Source: Roseivivax halodurans JCM 10272 (GTDB lineage: Bacteria > Pseudomonadota > Alphaproteobacteria > Rhodobacterales > Rhodobacteraceae). From it: a stretch of 64,000 nt of DNA. The position numbers and the translations under genes were made by a program. Position 1 is the first letter of the stretch, and each line of letters opens with the position of its first letter. The notes under the pieces were generated by a model that was given only the letters and a program-made list of their open reading frames with translations, ran no database searches and had not been told where the DNA came from. Below are positions 42,031-50,506 of the stretch, piece after piece. The stretch is taken from contig NZ_JALZ01000002.1 of the NCBI RefSeq assembly GCF_000521785.1, positions 62,001 through 126,000 on the forward strand, written 5' to 3'.

Positions 42031-42864
42031 ATGAGCGATGCGCACGCAGACGGGCTGCCCTTCATGAAGATGCATGGGCTGGGGAACGACTTTGTCGTTC
42101 TCGATGCGCGTGCGCGCAGCATTTATATGACACCGGAGCTGGCGGTTGCGCTTGCCGACCGGCACCGTGGGGTGGGCTATGACCAGCTTGCGGTCATCAC
42201 GCCGGGCGAGAATGCCGATGCGCACCTGACCTTCCTCAATGCCGACGGATCGGCCTCTGCCGCCTGCGGCAATGCCACGCGCTGCATCGCGCGGCACCTG
42301 ATGACCGAGACCGGTCGCAACCGGCTCGTGCTGACGACCGACCGCGGCGTTCTGCACGCGGCGGATGCCGGGCAGGGGCTCACCTCGGTCAACATGGGGG
42401 CGCCGCAGACGGGCTGGCGCGAGATCCCGCTCTCCGAGGACGTGGACACGCTGGCGCTGCCGATCGAGGGCGCGCCGGTGGCGACCGGCATGGGAAATCC
42501 GCATTGCACCTTCTTCGTCGAGGACGCGGAGGCGGTCGATCTGGCCACCTTCGGACCGGCGCACGAGCACCATCCACTGTTTCCCGAGCGCACCAATGTG
42601 CAGGTGGCGACGGTGACCGGAGCGGACCGGCTGCGGATGCGTGTCTGGGAGCGCGGTGCGGGTGTGACGCTTGCCTCGGGCTCGTCGTCCTGCGCGGTCG
42701 TCGTGGCGGCGGCGCGGCGCGGGCTCACCGGTCGGCGCGTGGCCGTGGATCTCGACGGCGGCACGCTCGAGGTCGAATGGCGCGAGGACGGCGTCTGGAT
42801 GACCGGCCCGACCGCGCATGTGTTCGACGGCGTGCTGAGCCCCGCCTGGCTGGAGGAGATATGA
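42031..42864 (+). CDS. dapF: Diaminopimelate epimerase
   Basis: DapF interconverts LL- and meso-diaminopimelate using two cysteines as acid and base. The 277-residue protein has the N-terminal [14 protein letters not shown], the first catalytic Cys79 in [20 protein letters not shown], and WERGAG. At the second active-site motif (normally ACGxGAC) the sequence is A215-S-G-S-S-S-C221, so the residue aligned with the second catalytic Cys is Ser216. The ATG at 42031 is preceded by a weak ribosome binding site. The stop overlaps the mtaB start (ATGA). Confidence 0.93.
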   Translation: MSDAHADGLPFMKMHGLGNDFVVLDARARSIYMTPELAVALADRHRGVGYDQLAVITPGENADAHLTFLNADGSASAACGNATRCIARHLMTETGRNRLVLTTDRGVLHAADAGQGLTSVNMGAPQTGWREIPLSEDVDTLALPIEGAPVATGMGNPHCTFFVEDAEAVDLATFGPAHEHHPLFPERTNVQVATVTGADRLRMRVWERGAGVTLASGSSSCAVVVAAARRGLTGRRVAVDLDGGTLEVEWREDGVWMTGPTAHVFDGVLSPAWLEEI

Positions 42865-44123
42865 AGGACATGCCCGCTCCCCGTTTCACGACGCTCGGCT
42901 GCCGGCTCAACGCCTATGAGACCGAGGCGATGAAGGATCTCGCCCGCGAGGCCGGGCTCGGCGACGCCGTCGTCGTGAACACCTGCGCGGTCACGGCCGA
43001 AGCGGTGCGCAAGGCGCGGCAGGAGGTGCGGCGGTTGCGGCGCGAGAACCCGGGCGCGCGGCTCATCGTGACCGGCTGCGCGGCCCAGACCGAGCCCGAG
43101 ACCTTTTCCGCCATGGAGGAGGTCGACGCGGTCATCGGCAACACCGAGAAGATGGTGCCGGACACCTGGAAGGGGCTCGCCGCCGACTTCATCGGCCAGA
43201 CCGAGCGCGTCCAGGTGGACGACATCATGTCGGTGACCGAGACCGCGGGGCACCTGATCGACGGGTTCGGGACCCGCAGCCGCGCCTATGTCCAGGTGCA
43301 GAACGGCTGCGATCACCGCTGCACCTTCTGCATCATCCCCTACGGTCGCGGCAATTCGCGCTCGGTGCCGGCGGGCGTCGTCGTCGACCAGATCAAGCGG
43401 CTGGTCGACAAGGGCTTCAACGAGGTGGTGCTGACGGGCGTGGATCTCACGAGCTGGGGCGCGGACCTGCCAGCGACGCCGCGGCTCGGCGATCTGGTGA
43501 TGCGCATCCTGAAGCTGGTGCCGGACCTGCCGCGTCTCAGGATCTCGTCCATCGATTCGATCGAGGCGGACGAGATCCTGATGATGGCGATCGCGACCGA
43601 GCCGCGGCTGATGCCGCATCTGCACCTGTCGCTGCAGCACGGGGACGATCTGATCCTGAAGCGGATGAAGCGGCGGCATGGCCGTGACGACGCCATCGCC
43701 TTCTGCGAGGAGGCGCGGCGGCTGCGGCCGGACATGGCGTTCGGCGCGGACATCATCGCGGGTTTCCCGACCGAGACCGAAGAGCATTTCGAGAATTCGC
43801 TGCGGCTCGTCGAGGAATGCGATCTGACCTGGCTGCACGTCTTTCCCTATTCCCCCCGGCAGGGCACGCCGGCGGCGCGGATGCCGCAGGTCCATGGCGG
43901 CGCGATCAAGGAGCGGGCGAAGCGTCTTCGCGCGGCGGGGGAAGCCGCGGTGACGCGGCATCTCGAGGCGGCGACGGGGCGCGAGCACCGGATCCTGATG
44001 GAGGCGCCCGACATGGGCCGCACCGAGCAGTTCACCGAGGTGCGGTTTGCAGAACCGCAGGACGAGGGGGCGCTGGTGACTGCGACGCCCACTGCCCATG
44101 ACGGACGCGCCTTGCGGGTCTGA
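42861..44123 (+). CDS. mtaB: tRNA (t6A37) C2-methylthiotransferase MtaB
   Basis: MtaB converts t6A37 to ms2t6A37 in tRNAs decoding ANN codons. The 420-residue protein has the MTTase N-terminal domain with three cluster cysteines (TLGCRLN, VNTCAVT, VTGCAAQ) and the radical SAM motif CDHRCTFC with NGC before it. The RLNAYETE variant and RSVPAGVV stretch fit MtaB rather than MiaB or RimO. The short C-terminal part (about residues 365-420) is a TRAM-like domain. Translation is coupled to dapF by a four-base overlap. Confidence 0.93.
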   Translation: MKDMPAPRFTTLGCRLNAYETEAMKDLAREAGLGDAVVVNTCAVTAEAVRKARQEVRRLRRENPGARLIVTGCAAQTEPETFSAMEEVDAVIGNTEKMVPDTWKGLAADFIGQTERVQVDDIMSVTETAGHLIDGFGTRSRAYVQVQNGCDHRCTFCIIPYGRGNSRSVPAGVVVDQIKRLVDKGFNEVVLTGVDLTSWGADLPATPRLGDLVMRILKLVPDLPRLRISSIDSIEADEILMMAIATEPRLMPHLHLSLQHGDDLILKRMKRRHGRDDAIAFCEEARRLRPDMAFGADIIAGFPTETEEHFENSLRLVEECDLTWLHVFPYSPRQGTPAARMPQVHGGAIKERAKRLRAAGEAAVTRHLEAATGREHRILMEAPDMGRTEQFTEVRFAEPQDEGALVTATPTAHDGRALRV

Positions 44124-44230
44124 CCCCAAGGCTCAGGCCATTCGCAGGGCGGCGGCCATGACGGTTGCAAGAAAGCGCCGAGTTCGCCTCAGCCATTGAT
44201 CCGCTCGTGATTCTGTTCCATGACGCGTTG

Positions 44231-44947
44231 ATGAAGCTTCAGACCCGCGCTCTTTTCGTCCATCTCCTGACCGCCACCGGTGCCGTCTTTGCGATGCTGG
44301 CCTTGCTGGCCGCGGCGCAGGGACAATGGTCGATCATGTTCCTCTGGCTTGTCGTCGCCTTCGCGGTCGACGGGATCGACGGACCGCTGGCGCGCAAATA
44401 CGACGTCAAGCTCAACTCGCCGCGCTTCGACGGGGTGCTGCTCGACCTCATCATCGACTATCTGACCTATGTCTTCATCCCGGCCTTCGCGCTCTTCCAG
44501 TCGGATCTGCTGCCGGGCTGGACGGGCTGGGTGACGATCTTCGTCATCACCTTCGCGAGCGCGCTCTATTTCGCCGACAGCAAGATGAAGACCGAGGACA
44601 ATTCCTTCCAGGGCTTTCCCGGCTGCTGGAACATGCTGGTTCTGGTGCTGTTCGCGGTGAAGCCGGCGGTGCCGCTGATCCTCGTGCTTGTCGCCCTGGT
44701 CGCGACCGCGATGTTCCTGCCGATCAAGTTCATCCACCCGGTCCGCACGGCGCGCTGGCGCGCGCTGTCCCTGCCGATCGCCTTTGCCTGGGTGTTCTTC
44801 GCGGCCTGGGCGGCATGGGGTGATTTCCACCCCGAGAGCTGGGCCACTTGGGGCCTCGTCGCGACGTCGGTCTATCTGCTCGTCGTCGGCGCTCTGCAGC
44901 AGATCGTTCCGGTCCGCGCTGCTGCCAAGGCCGAGCCGGCCGAGTAG
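44231..44947 (+). CDS. pcs: Phosphatidylcholine synthase
   Basis: Pcs condenses CDP-diacylglycerol with choline to make phosphatidylcholine in the inner membrane, a route typical of Rhizobiales and Rhodobacterales. The 238-residue protein has about eight hydrophobic segments and the CDP-alcohol phosphotransferase motif in Pcs form: DGIDGPLARKYD, then PRFDGVLLDLIIDYLTYV with the conserved Asp residues, and later ADSKMKTEDNSFQGFPGCWN. I chose the ATG at 44231 (MKLQTRAL), which gives the usual length; in-frame sequence extends up to 44165 with a possible TTG start. Confidence 0.92.
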   Translation: MKLQTRALFVHLLTATGAVFAMLALLAAAQGQWSIMFLWLVVAFAVDGIDGPLARKYDVKLNSPRFDGVLLDLIIDYLTYVFIPAFALFQSDLLPGWTGWVTIFVITFASALYFADSKMKTEDNSFQGFPGCWNMLVLVLFAVKPAVPLILVLVALVATAMFLPIKFIHPVRTARWRALSLPIAFAWVFFAAWAAWGDFHPESWATWGLVATSVYLLVVGALQQIVPVRAAAKAEPAE

Positions 44948-45000
44948 TCCCCCCGTCAGCACGGTGCACGCCGCCCGAGACGACGTGCACCTTTCCGCGA

Positions 45001-45810
45001 TCAGGCCTTCAGCCGGTAGCCGCTGCGGAACATCCGCCACGCGACCGCGGTGATGGCGGCGACGGATACGACCGAGATCACGAAGCCGAGCAGCGGCGAG
45101 CTGTCCGAGACCCCGATCATGCCGTAGCGCGCGCCGTCGATCAGGTAGAAGATCGGGTTCACGTGGGTGAGTTCGTACATCACCGGGGGCAGGGCGCTGA
45201 CCGAGTAGAAGGTGCCCGAGAGGAACGCCAGCGGCGTGACGACGAAGTTGGTGATCGCCGCCATCTGGTCGAACTTCTCGGAGAAGATGCCGGCGACGAG
45301 GCCGAGCCCCGACAGGAACGCCGCGCCGAGGATCACGAAGACGAGCGTGATCAGCGGGTGCTGCGGCCAGATCCCGAGGACGAGCCCGAGGCCGAGCGCG
45401 ATCACCACCGCGACGACGAGGCCGCGCGCGATGCCGCCCGCCAGATAGCCGAGCACCATCTCGCCGCCTGAGAGCGGCGGCATCAGCGTGTCGACGATGT
45501 TGCCCTGCACCTTGGCGATCACCACCGAGGAGGAGGTGTTGGCGAAGGCGTTCTGGATCACCGTCATCATCATGATGCCGGGCGCGATGAAGGTGGTGAA
45601 GGGAAGGTCCATCACCTCGCCGCGGCGCGGGCCGATGGCGATCGAGAAGATCACCATGAAGAGTCCCGCGGTCACGAGCGGGGCGAGGAGGGTCTGGGTC
45701 CAGACGTTCACGAAGCGGAGGACCTCGCGCTCGCAGAGCGTCCAGAGGCCCATCCAGTTCACGCGCCCGAAGCGCCGGGATCCCTGTTCGTATTGCGATA
45801 TGTCGCTCAT
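45001..45810 (-). CDS. ABC-2 type transporter permease
   Basis: A 269-residue inner-membrane protein of the ABC-2 family with six predicted helices. It contains FTTFIAPGIMMMTVIQNAFANTSSSVV in pieces (TFIAPGIMMMTVIQNAF), MPPLSGGEMVLGYLAGGIARG, and the family signature region PLAFLSGTFYSVSALPP. This type exports polysaccharides, lipids or drugs with a separate ATPase, but no ATPase gene is adjacent. The ATG at 45810 opens MSDISQYEQG. Confidence 0.9.
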   Translation of the reverse strand: MSDISQYEQGSRRFGRVNWMGLWTLCEREVLRFVNVWTQTLLAPLVTAGLFMVIFSIAIGPRRGEVMDLPFTTFIAPGIMMMTVIQNAFANTSSSVVIAKVQGNIVDTLMPPLSGGEMVLGYLAGGIARGLVVAVVIALGLGLVLGIWPQHPLITLVFVILGAAFLSGLGLVAGIFSEKFDQMAAITNFVVTPLAFLSGTFYSVSALPPVMYELTHVNPIFYLIDGARYGMIGVSDSSPLLGFVISVVSVAAITAVAWRMFRSGYRLKA

Positions 45811-45852
45811 GGTATTTCCGCTCTTCTTTCCTGCCGGTGGGCTTGCCCCGCC

Positions 45853-45880
45853 TTGTATCCGGCGGGGCCATGATTAGAAT
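45853..45880 (+). promoter_or_regulatory. Probable gcrA promoter
   Basis: TTGTAT (45853-45858) and TAGAAT (45875-45880) are separated by 16 bases, a good sigma-70-type match. Transcription would start near 45887 and give a leader of about 63 bases before gcrA. Confidence 0.5.
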
Positions 45881-45903
45881 AGGGGGCCACGCGGATTTGT
45901 CAG

Positions 45904-45929
45904 GCGGCCGGCCCCTCCGGCCGCTTTTT
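45904..45929 (+). terminator. Terminator-like hairpin in the gcrA leader
   Basis: A perfect 8-bp stem GCGGCCGG / CCGGCCGC with loop CCCCT is followed by TTTTT. It ends 20 bases before the gcrA ATG and lies downstream of the probable promoter, with no plus-strand gene between. As placed it would attenuate gcrA rather than end an upstream gene. Confidence 0.75.
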
Positions 45930-45949
45930 CACTTAGGAAAGGCACGCCC

Positions 45950-46537
45950 ATGTCCTGGACCGACGAACGGGTCGAGATGCTCAAGAAGATGTGGAGCGAG
46001 GGCCAGTCGGCGAGCCAGATCGCCAAGGAACTCGGCGGCGTCACGCGCAACGCGGTGATCGGGAAGGTTCACCGGCTCGGGCTCTCGAACCGCACCGGCG
46101 GCGAGCCGGGTGCCCCGGTCGAGCCGCAGCCCGAGCCCGAACCGCGCGTCGAGGCGAGGCCGAAGGCTCCGCCGCAGCCCGCACCCGAAGCGCCGGCGGC
46201 CGAACCCGCGACCGAGGACGGGGGTGAGGTCGAGGCGCGGACGATGCCGGCGCCGCGGACCAAGATCATCCCCGCCGGCCAGCCCCTGCCGCCGCAACCT
46301 TCGGCCAACGAGATCAGCCCCGAGGCGCTCGCCAAGGTCAGCGCGATCGAGAAGAAGGCCAAGAAGCTGACGCTGATGGAGCTGACCGAGCGGACCTGCA
46401 AATGGCCCGTCGGCGATCCGGCGACCGAGGATTTCTGGTTCTGCGGCCTGCCCGTCCAGCAGGGCAAGCCCTATTGCGAGGCGCATGTGGGCGTGGCGTT
46501 CCAGCCGATGTCCTCGCGCCGCGACCGCAAGCGCTAG
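45950..46537 (+). CDS. gcrA: Cell-cycle regulator GcrA
   Basis: GcrA binds sigma-70 RNA polymerase and GANTC-methylated promoters and drives S-phase genes in alphaproteobacteria. The 195-residue protein has the GcrA N-terminal helix-turn-helix (MSWTDERVEMLKKMWSEGQS, then SQIAKELGGVTRNAVIGKVH), a long Pro/Glu/Ala-rich linker (about 50-110) and the C-terminal domain ending TCKWPVGDP, FWFCGLPVQQGKPYCEAH with conserved cysteines. The ATG at 45950 follows AGGAAAGG. A terminator-like hairpin precedes it in the leader. Confidence 0.94.
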   Translation: MSWTDERVEMLKKMWSEGQSASQIAKELGGVTRNAVIGKVHRLGLSNRTGGEPGAPVEPQPEPEPRVEARPKAPPQPAPEAPAAEPATEDGGEVEARTMPAPRTKIIPAGQPLPPQPSANEISPEALAKVSAIEKKAKKLTLMELTERTCKWPVGDPATEDFWFCGLPVQQGKPYCEAHVGVAFQPMSSRRDRKR

Positions 46538-46552
46538 CGGCCGGGGCGTGAC

Positions 46553-46592
46553 GCCGCGCGGGGGCACGCCCTCGCGGCGCGTCCCGCGCGGC
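46553..46592. terminator. GC-rich inverted repeat between convergent gcrA and the FUSC-like gene
   Basis: Perfect 10-bp arms GCCGCGCGGG (46553-46562) and CCCGCGCGGC (46583-46592) flank 20 bases. It is 15 bases past gcrA. Without a T-run on either strand it can only be called a candidate bidirectional terminator. Confidence 0.4.
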
Positions 46593-46630
46593 GGCGCCTC
46601 CATGCGCGTCGGCGCGCGCCGTGCGACCCT

Positions 46631-47614
46631 TCAGCCGTTGGGATCCATCAATTCCTCGACGGCCTCCGGTTTGAGCCATTTCATGATGCCGAGTGCCGCG
46701 GCGCCGAGGACGAGCGCCATCAGGGCGGCGGCGAACATCGCGCCGAGCCGTTCGGTGGCGAGCGCGCCGACATCCGAGACGAGACTCAGCGCCTCGAGCA
46801 CGATCATCGTCAGCAGCGCCGTGAAGCCGAGATAGCTCACCGGGAGGATCCGGAAGGCGAGCGGCAGCGCCGCAAAGGTGACCGCAAGCCGTGCCCAGAC
46901 CGGTTCGAGCGTGAGCGACACGACGACGGCGAGGGCGACGCCCGCGACGGTCCCGAGCGTCCGTTTGGCGGTGCGCGAGAAGAGCTGCCCGAAGGGCGGG
47001 ATCCAGAGCACGACGAAGGTCAGCGGGAACCAGAAACCGTGATCGCCGAAGAGCCGCGCGCCGAGCTCGACCGAGATCATCAGGCCGAGACCCAGCATCA
47101 CACCGAACATCAGGCTGTATTCGGGGCTCGAATCCTTGTCCTTGCGGTGCTCGGCCGCCTGGCCCGTCCATGCGGTGATCGCAAGGCTCCACGCCATCGC
47201 CGTGAGATAGACCGCGAGCACGAGCGGTTTCTGATCCGCCGGCAGGATCGGACCAGTGAAGATCGTCCAGGTGAAGAGGGCGCGCAGGCAGGGCGTCGCG
47301 AGGCCATGGCGGAACCCCAGCGCCGTGATCGCCGAGAGGATCGCCGCCACCATCAATGCCAGCGTGTGGTCACCGAGCGCGAGCGCGCCGCCGAGCCCGG
47401 TGATCAGCGTCACCGCCAGTGCGGTATGGGTGCCGGAATGCTTTGCGGCGAGATGCGCGGGAAGAGCGGCCACGAAGGCGGCGGCGCCGATCTGGCCGAA
47501 GAGCCCGATGCCGATGATGACCGGGACAAGGACTGCCGCAAGGGTCACCCCCACGTTGCGCCATGGCGCCGGATCGCCGCCCTCGACGACGAAACGTCGC
47601 GCCCGCTCAAGCAT
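46631..47614 (-). CDS. FUSC family membrane protein
   Basis: A 327-residue protein with about ten hydrophobic helices in two blocks separated by a short charged loop (QAAEHRKDKDSSPEYS). The second block contains the FUSC pattern HGFWFPLTFVVLWIPPFGQLFSRTAKRTLGTVAGVALA. The family includes aromatic-acid exporters (AaeB) and YccS-like proteins, but this protein lacks their large cytoplasmic domain. Function is unassigned. It converges with gcrA. Confidence 0.8.
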   Translation of the reverse strand: MLERARRFVVEGGDPAPWRNVGVTLAAVLVPVIIGIGLFGQIGAAAFVAALPAHLAAKHSGTHTALAVTLITGLGGALALGDHTLALMVAAILSAITALGFRHGLATPCLRALFTWTIFTGPILPADQKPLVLAVYLTAMAWSLAITAWTGQAAEHRKDKDSSPEYSLMFGVMLGLGLMISVELGARLFGDHGFWFPLTFVVLWIPPFGQLFSRTAKRTLGTVAGVALAVVVSLTLEPVWARLAVTFAALPLAFRILPVSYLGFTALLTMIVLEALSLVSDVGALATERLGAMFAAALMALVLGAAALGIMKWLKPEAVEELMDPNG

Positions 47615-47697
47615 GCCTCACTCGTCCCTTTTCCTTCGGTTCGCGTGAGCTAGAGCGCGCCGGGAGCCGGGAAAGGTGGCGCCTCGTGTCGGGCCGG

Positions 47698-47735
47698 GGC
47701 CTCCGGCGGGAGTATTTCCGCCAAGAAGAAGCAGG
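47698..47735 (+). repeat. Intergenic repeat, copy A
   Basis: CTCCGGCGGGAGTATTTCCG followed by CCAAGAAGAAG lies 60-100 bases upstream of rimO. The same pattern, CTCCGG-CGGGG-ATATTT-n(3-4)-CAAGAAGAAG, occurs at 52291-52344 and inverted at 63594-63645, always outside genes. Confidence 0.65.
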
Positions 47736-47795
47736 CCCGCCTTCGGCCGCGACGCTCCGCTTCCCTTCGGGCCGGCGCGGCTGTATTGGGCGGGC

Positions 47796-49190
47796 ATGGC
47801 TCAGAACCCTCCCGATATCCGCCCGGACCGCGCTCAGGCGCGGCTCGAGCGCGACCTCTCGACCGTCCGCCCGGGCGCGCAGCCGACCATCGGCATGGTG
47901 TCCCTCGGCTGCCCGAAGGCGCTGGTGGACAGCGAGCGCATCCTCACGCGGCTCCGGGCGGAGGGCTACGGGATCTCGGGCGACTACACCGGTGCCGACG
48001 CGGTGATCGTGAACACCTGCGGCTTTCTCGACAGCGCCAAGGCCGAGAGCCTCGAGGCGATCGGGGAGGCTTTGGCGGCGAATGGTCGGGTGATCGTCAC
48101 CGGCTGCCTCGGGGCGGAGCCCGAATACATCACCGGTGCGCATCCGAAGGTGCTCGCCGTGACGGGGCCGCATCAATACGAGCAGGTGCTCGACGCGGTG
48201 CACGCGGCGGTGCCGCCCGATCCCGATCCGTTCGTGGACCTGCTGCCGGCCTCGGGCGTGAAGCTCACGCCGCGGCATTACAGCTATCTGAAGATCTCGG
48301 AGGGCTGCAATCACAAGTGCAAGTTCTGCGTGATCCCCGACATGCGCGGGCGGCTCGCCTCGCGGCCGCACAAGGCGGTGATGCGCGAGGCCGAGAAGCT
48401 GGTCGAGAACGGCGTGCGGGAGCTTCTGGTGATCAGCCAGGACACCTCGGCCTACGGCACCGACTGGCGCGACCGGGAGGCGAAGTTCCCGATCCTCGAT
48501 CTTGCCCGCGATCTCGGCCAGCTCGGGGCCTGGGTGCGGATGCATTACGTCTATCCCTATCCGCATGTGCGGGACCTTGTGCCGCTGATGGCGGAGGGGG
48601 GCGTGCTGCCCTATCTCGACATCCCGTTCCAGCACGCGCATCCCGACACGCTGCGCCGCATGGCGCGGCCCGCGGCAGCCGAGCGGACGCTCGACGAGAT
48701 CGCCGCCTGGCGCGCCGCCTGCCCCGACATCGTGCTCCGCTCGACCTTCATCGTCGGCTATCCCGGCGAGACCGAAGCGGAGTTCCAGACGCTGCTCGAC
48801 TGGCTGGACGAGGCGCAGCTCGATCGGGTCGGGTGCTTCCAGTACGAGAATGTGGAGGGCGCGCGGTCGAACGCGCTTCCGAATCACGTCGCCGATGAAG
48901 TCAAGGCCGAAAGGTGGGCGCGGTTCATGGAGAAGGCCCAGGCGATCTCCGAACGCAAGCTCGCCGCCAAGGTCGGGACCCGCATCGACGTGCTGGTGGA
49001 TTCGGTGGACGAGGAGGGGGCGATCTGCCGGACCAAGGCGGATGCCCCAGAGATCGACGGGAATCTCTTTATAGACCGCAACTTGGGCGGGATTTCTGCC
49101 GGCGACATCCTGACGGTCGATGTCGAGGAGGCGAGCGAATACGACTTGTGGGGCGTCCCCGCGGGAAGCGAATCGTCTCACGCGACGTAA
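47796..49190 (+). CDS. rimO: Ribosomal protein S12 methylthiotransferase RimO
   Basis: RimO adds a methylthio group to the conserved Asp of S12 (Asp89 in E. coli). The 464-residue protein has the MTTase domain ([27 protein letters not shown]), radical [14 protein letters not shown], and a C-terminal TRAM domain (about 395-464). [10 protein letters not shown] and PYPHVRDLV identify RimO rather than MiaB or MtaB. The ATG at 47796 is preceded by weak GGGCGGGC; upstream in-frame sequence overlaps the repeat element and is unlikely to be coding. Confidence 0.94.
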   Translation: MAQNPPDIRPDRAQARLERDLSTVRPGAQPTIGMVSLGCPKALVDSERILTRLRAEGYGISGDYTGADAVIVNTCGFLDSAKAESLEAIGEALAANGRVIVTGCLGAEPEYITGAHPKVLAVTGPHQYEQVLDAVHAAVPPDPDPFVDLLPASGVKLTPRHYSYLKISEGCNHKCKFCVIPDMRGRLASRPHKAVMREAEKLVENGVRELLVISQDTSAYGTDWRDREAKFPILDLARDLGQLGAWVRMHYVYPYPHVRDLVPLMAEGGVLPYLDIPFQHAHPDTLRRMARPAAAERTLDEIAAWRAACPDIVLRSTFIVGYPGETEAEFQTLLDWLDEAQLDRVGCFQYENVEGARSNALPNHVADEVKAERWARFMEKAQAISERKLAAKVGTRIDVLVDSVDEEGAICRTKADAPEIDGNLFIDRNLGGISAGDILTVDVEEASEYDLWGVPAGSESSHAT

Positions 49191-49539
49191 GGCTCGGAGC
49201 GCGGCCGACGACGGGCGCATGGCGATTCTTGCAGGTTTGACCGGATTTGATCCGATTCGATGCGCAGAGACTCGCTTGGATGCGGTACAGCACCCGGCGA
49301 CTTTGAGAAAACTTTGCGGTAAGATGATGGCATTATCTGGGATGTCGCAGGGCCGCGGCATCACGGGGGTCAGGGGATGCGCCTTGGGCGACAGCGGGCC
49401 GATCGGTCCGCACGAACTGGTCTTCGATAACATTTTACCCTTTTGCGGGGGGTCGAACGATTGGACGCCGCCTTTTCAAGAGGTTCGGGGCGCTTCGGAG
49501 ACGAGGCGCCCCTTTTTGCCGGATCGTCTCCGGCAGGTG
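49191..49539. other. Intergenic region, possible small RNA locus
   Basis: This lies between rimO and the convergent luxR-type gene. It has AT-rich patches at 49300-49340 and 49425-49445 and ends with a plus-strand intrinsic terminator at 49487-49517, about 300 bases after rimO. No protein-coding frame is convincing. Confidence 0.4.
49487..49517 (+). terminator. Intrinsic terminator, orphan or for a candidate small RNA
   Basis: GGGGCGC (49487-49493) and GCGCCCC (49506-49512) form a stem with a 12-base loop, followed by TTTTT. The T-run is on the plus strand, so it is not the terminator of the minus-strand luxR gene, although the stem may serve both sides. Confidence 0.75.
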
Positions 49540-50427
49540 TCATCGCGCATCGCTGACACGGCTGCGCGCGCCGAAGCCATCCATCTCGACCAGCATGTCC
49601 ATCGCACCCGAGGAGATCGCGCGTCCGGCCGGATCGGGCAGGATGCCGAGGGACATCGCCAAAGCCGCCATCTCCGTCCGCGAGGTGAGGCCGGTGCGCG
49701 TCGAGAGCGCGCTCATCCGCTGGCGCACCGCCGAGACCGAGATGCCGAGCCGCTCTGCGATCTGCTTGTCCTGAAGTCCGCGGCCGACGAGTTCGAGGAG
49801 TTCGCGCTGCTTCGCGGTGACGTGGTTCCGCTCGAAGAATTCCTGGGTGAAATGGTGCAGGTACCGCTGGTGCCCGATGAGGGCGATGGCGTGAAGCGCC
49901 CAGCCATGGGCGCGGACGATCGCGCGCATGCCGCGCCGCGAATGATCGCCCGAGAATGTCAGGAGCCCCGCACGCGGCGGCGCGTTCTGGCGGAGCGGGA
50001 ACGAGATGCCCGCCCGCATGCCGCGCGCGGCCGCGGCCTCGAGCAGGACGCGGCGTTGCTCGGGGACCGGGGGCGATTCGTCGATGAATTCGAGCCCGAC
50101 TAGGAGCGGCGTCAGGTGATGCTGCGCGTGCTGCCGCAGGATCGACCATTGGCGCGCCTCGTCGTCGCGATATTCCTCGGTCAGCCAGGAGGAATCGTAG
50201 GAGGTCCGCAGGAAGAGCGTGCGCCGCCAATCCTGCAGGCCCTCGGTCGAGACGAAATCGACGAAGGGCAGGGAGACCGATCGGCCGACCTCGACGATCA
50301 GACGCCAGACCTCGAGGGAGTGCTGGGTCTTCTCCAGCCGCACGAGACACCGTTGCAGGAGCTCGGGCGTATAGCTTTCGGCGGCCGTGACGTGCCGCGG
50401 CCCTGTGGCCTGGAGTGTCGACGTCAT
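49540..50427 (-). CDS. LuxR family regulator, autoinducer-binding-domain type (solo)
   Basis: A 295-residue protein with an N-terminal autoinducer-binding-like domain (about 30-190; SYDSSWLTEEYRDDEA resembles the W..Y..D ligand pocket) and a C-terminal LuxR helix-turn-helix (VTAKQRELLELVGRGLQDKQ, IAERLGISVSAVRQRMS). The HTH is followed by an unusual extra tail of about 55 residues. No luxI gene is in the window, so it is a solo regulator here; its ligand is unknown. The ATG at 50427 follows GGAGGGAC. Confidence 0.85.
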   Translation of the reverse strand: MTSTLQATGPRHVTAAESYTPELLQRCLVRLEKTQHSLEVWRLIVEVGRSVSLPFVDFVSTEGLQDWRRTLFLRTSYDSSWLTEEYRDDEARQWSILRQHAQHHLTPLLVGLEFIDESPPVPEQRRVLLEAAAARGMRAGISFPLRQNAPPRAGLLTFSGDHSRRGMRAIVRAHGWALHAIALIGHQRYLHHFTQEFFERNHVTAKQRELLELVGRGLQDKQIAERLGISVSAVRQRMSALSTRTGLTSRTEMAALAMSLGILPDPAGRAISSGAMDMLVEMDGFGARSRVSDAR

Positions 50428-50506
50428 GGAGCGGTCCCTCCTGTCGGCGCCGGGATGCGTCTGCCCGGTCCTTGCCCTGCCGGCGCTGCTGGGGCATCTG
50501 CCGCGC

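Noticed and set aside
41782-42819. Long minus-strand open frame ending in GPLAQLVEQLTFNQWV
   Set aside because: It is the antisense of dapF fused to a translated tRNA-Lys; that tail is a well-known artefact of reading tRNA-Lys as protein.
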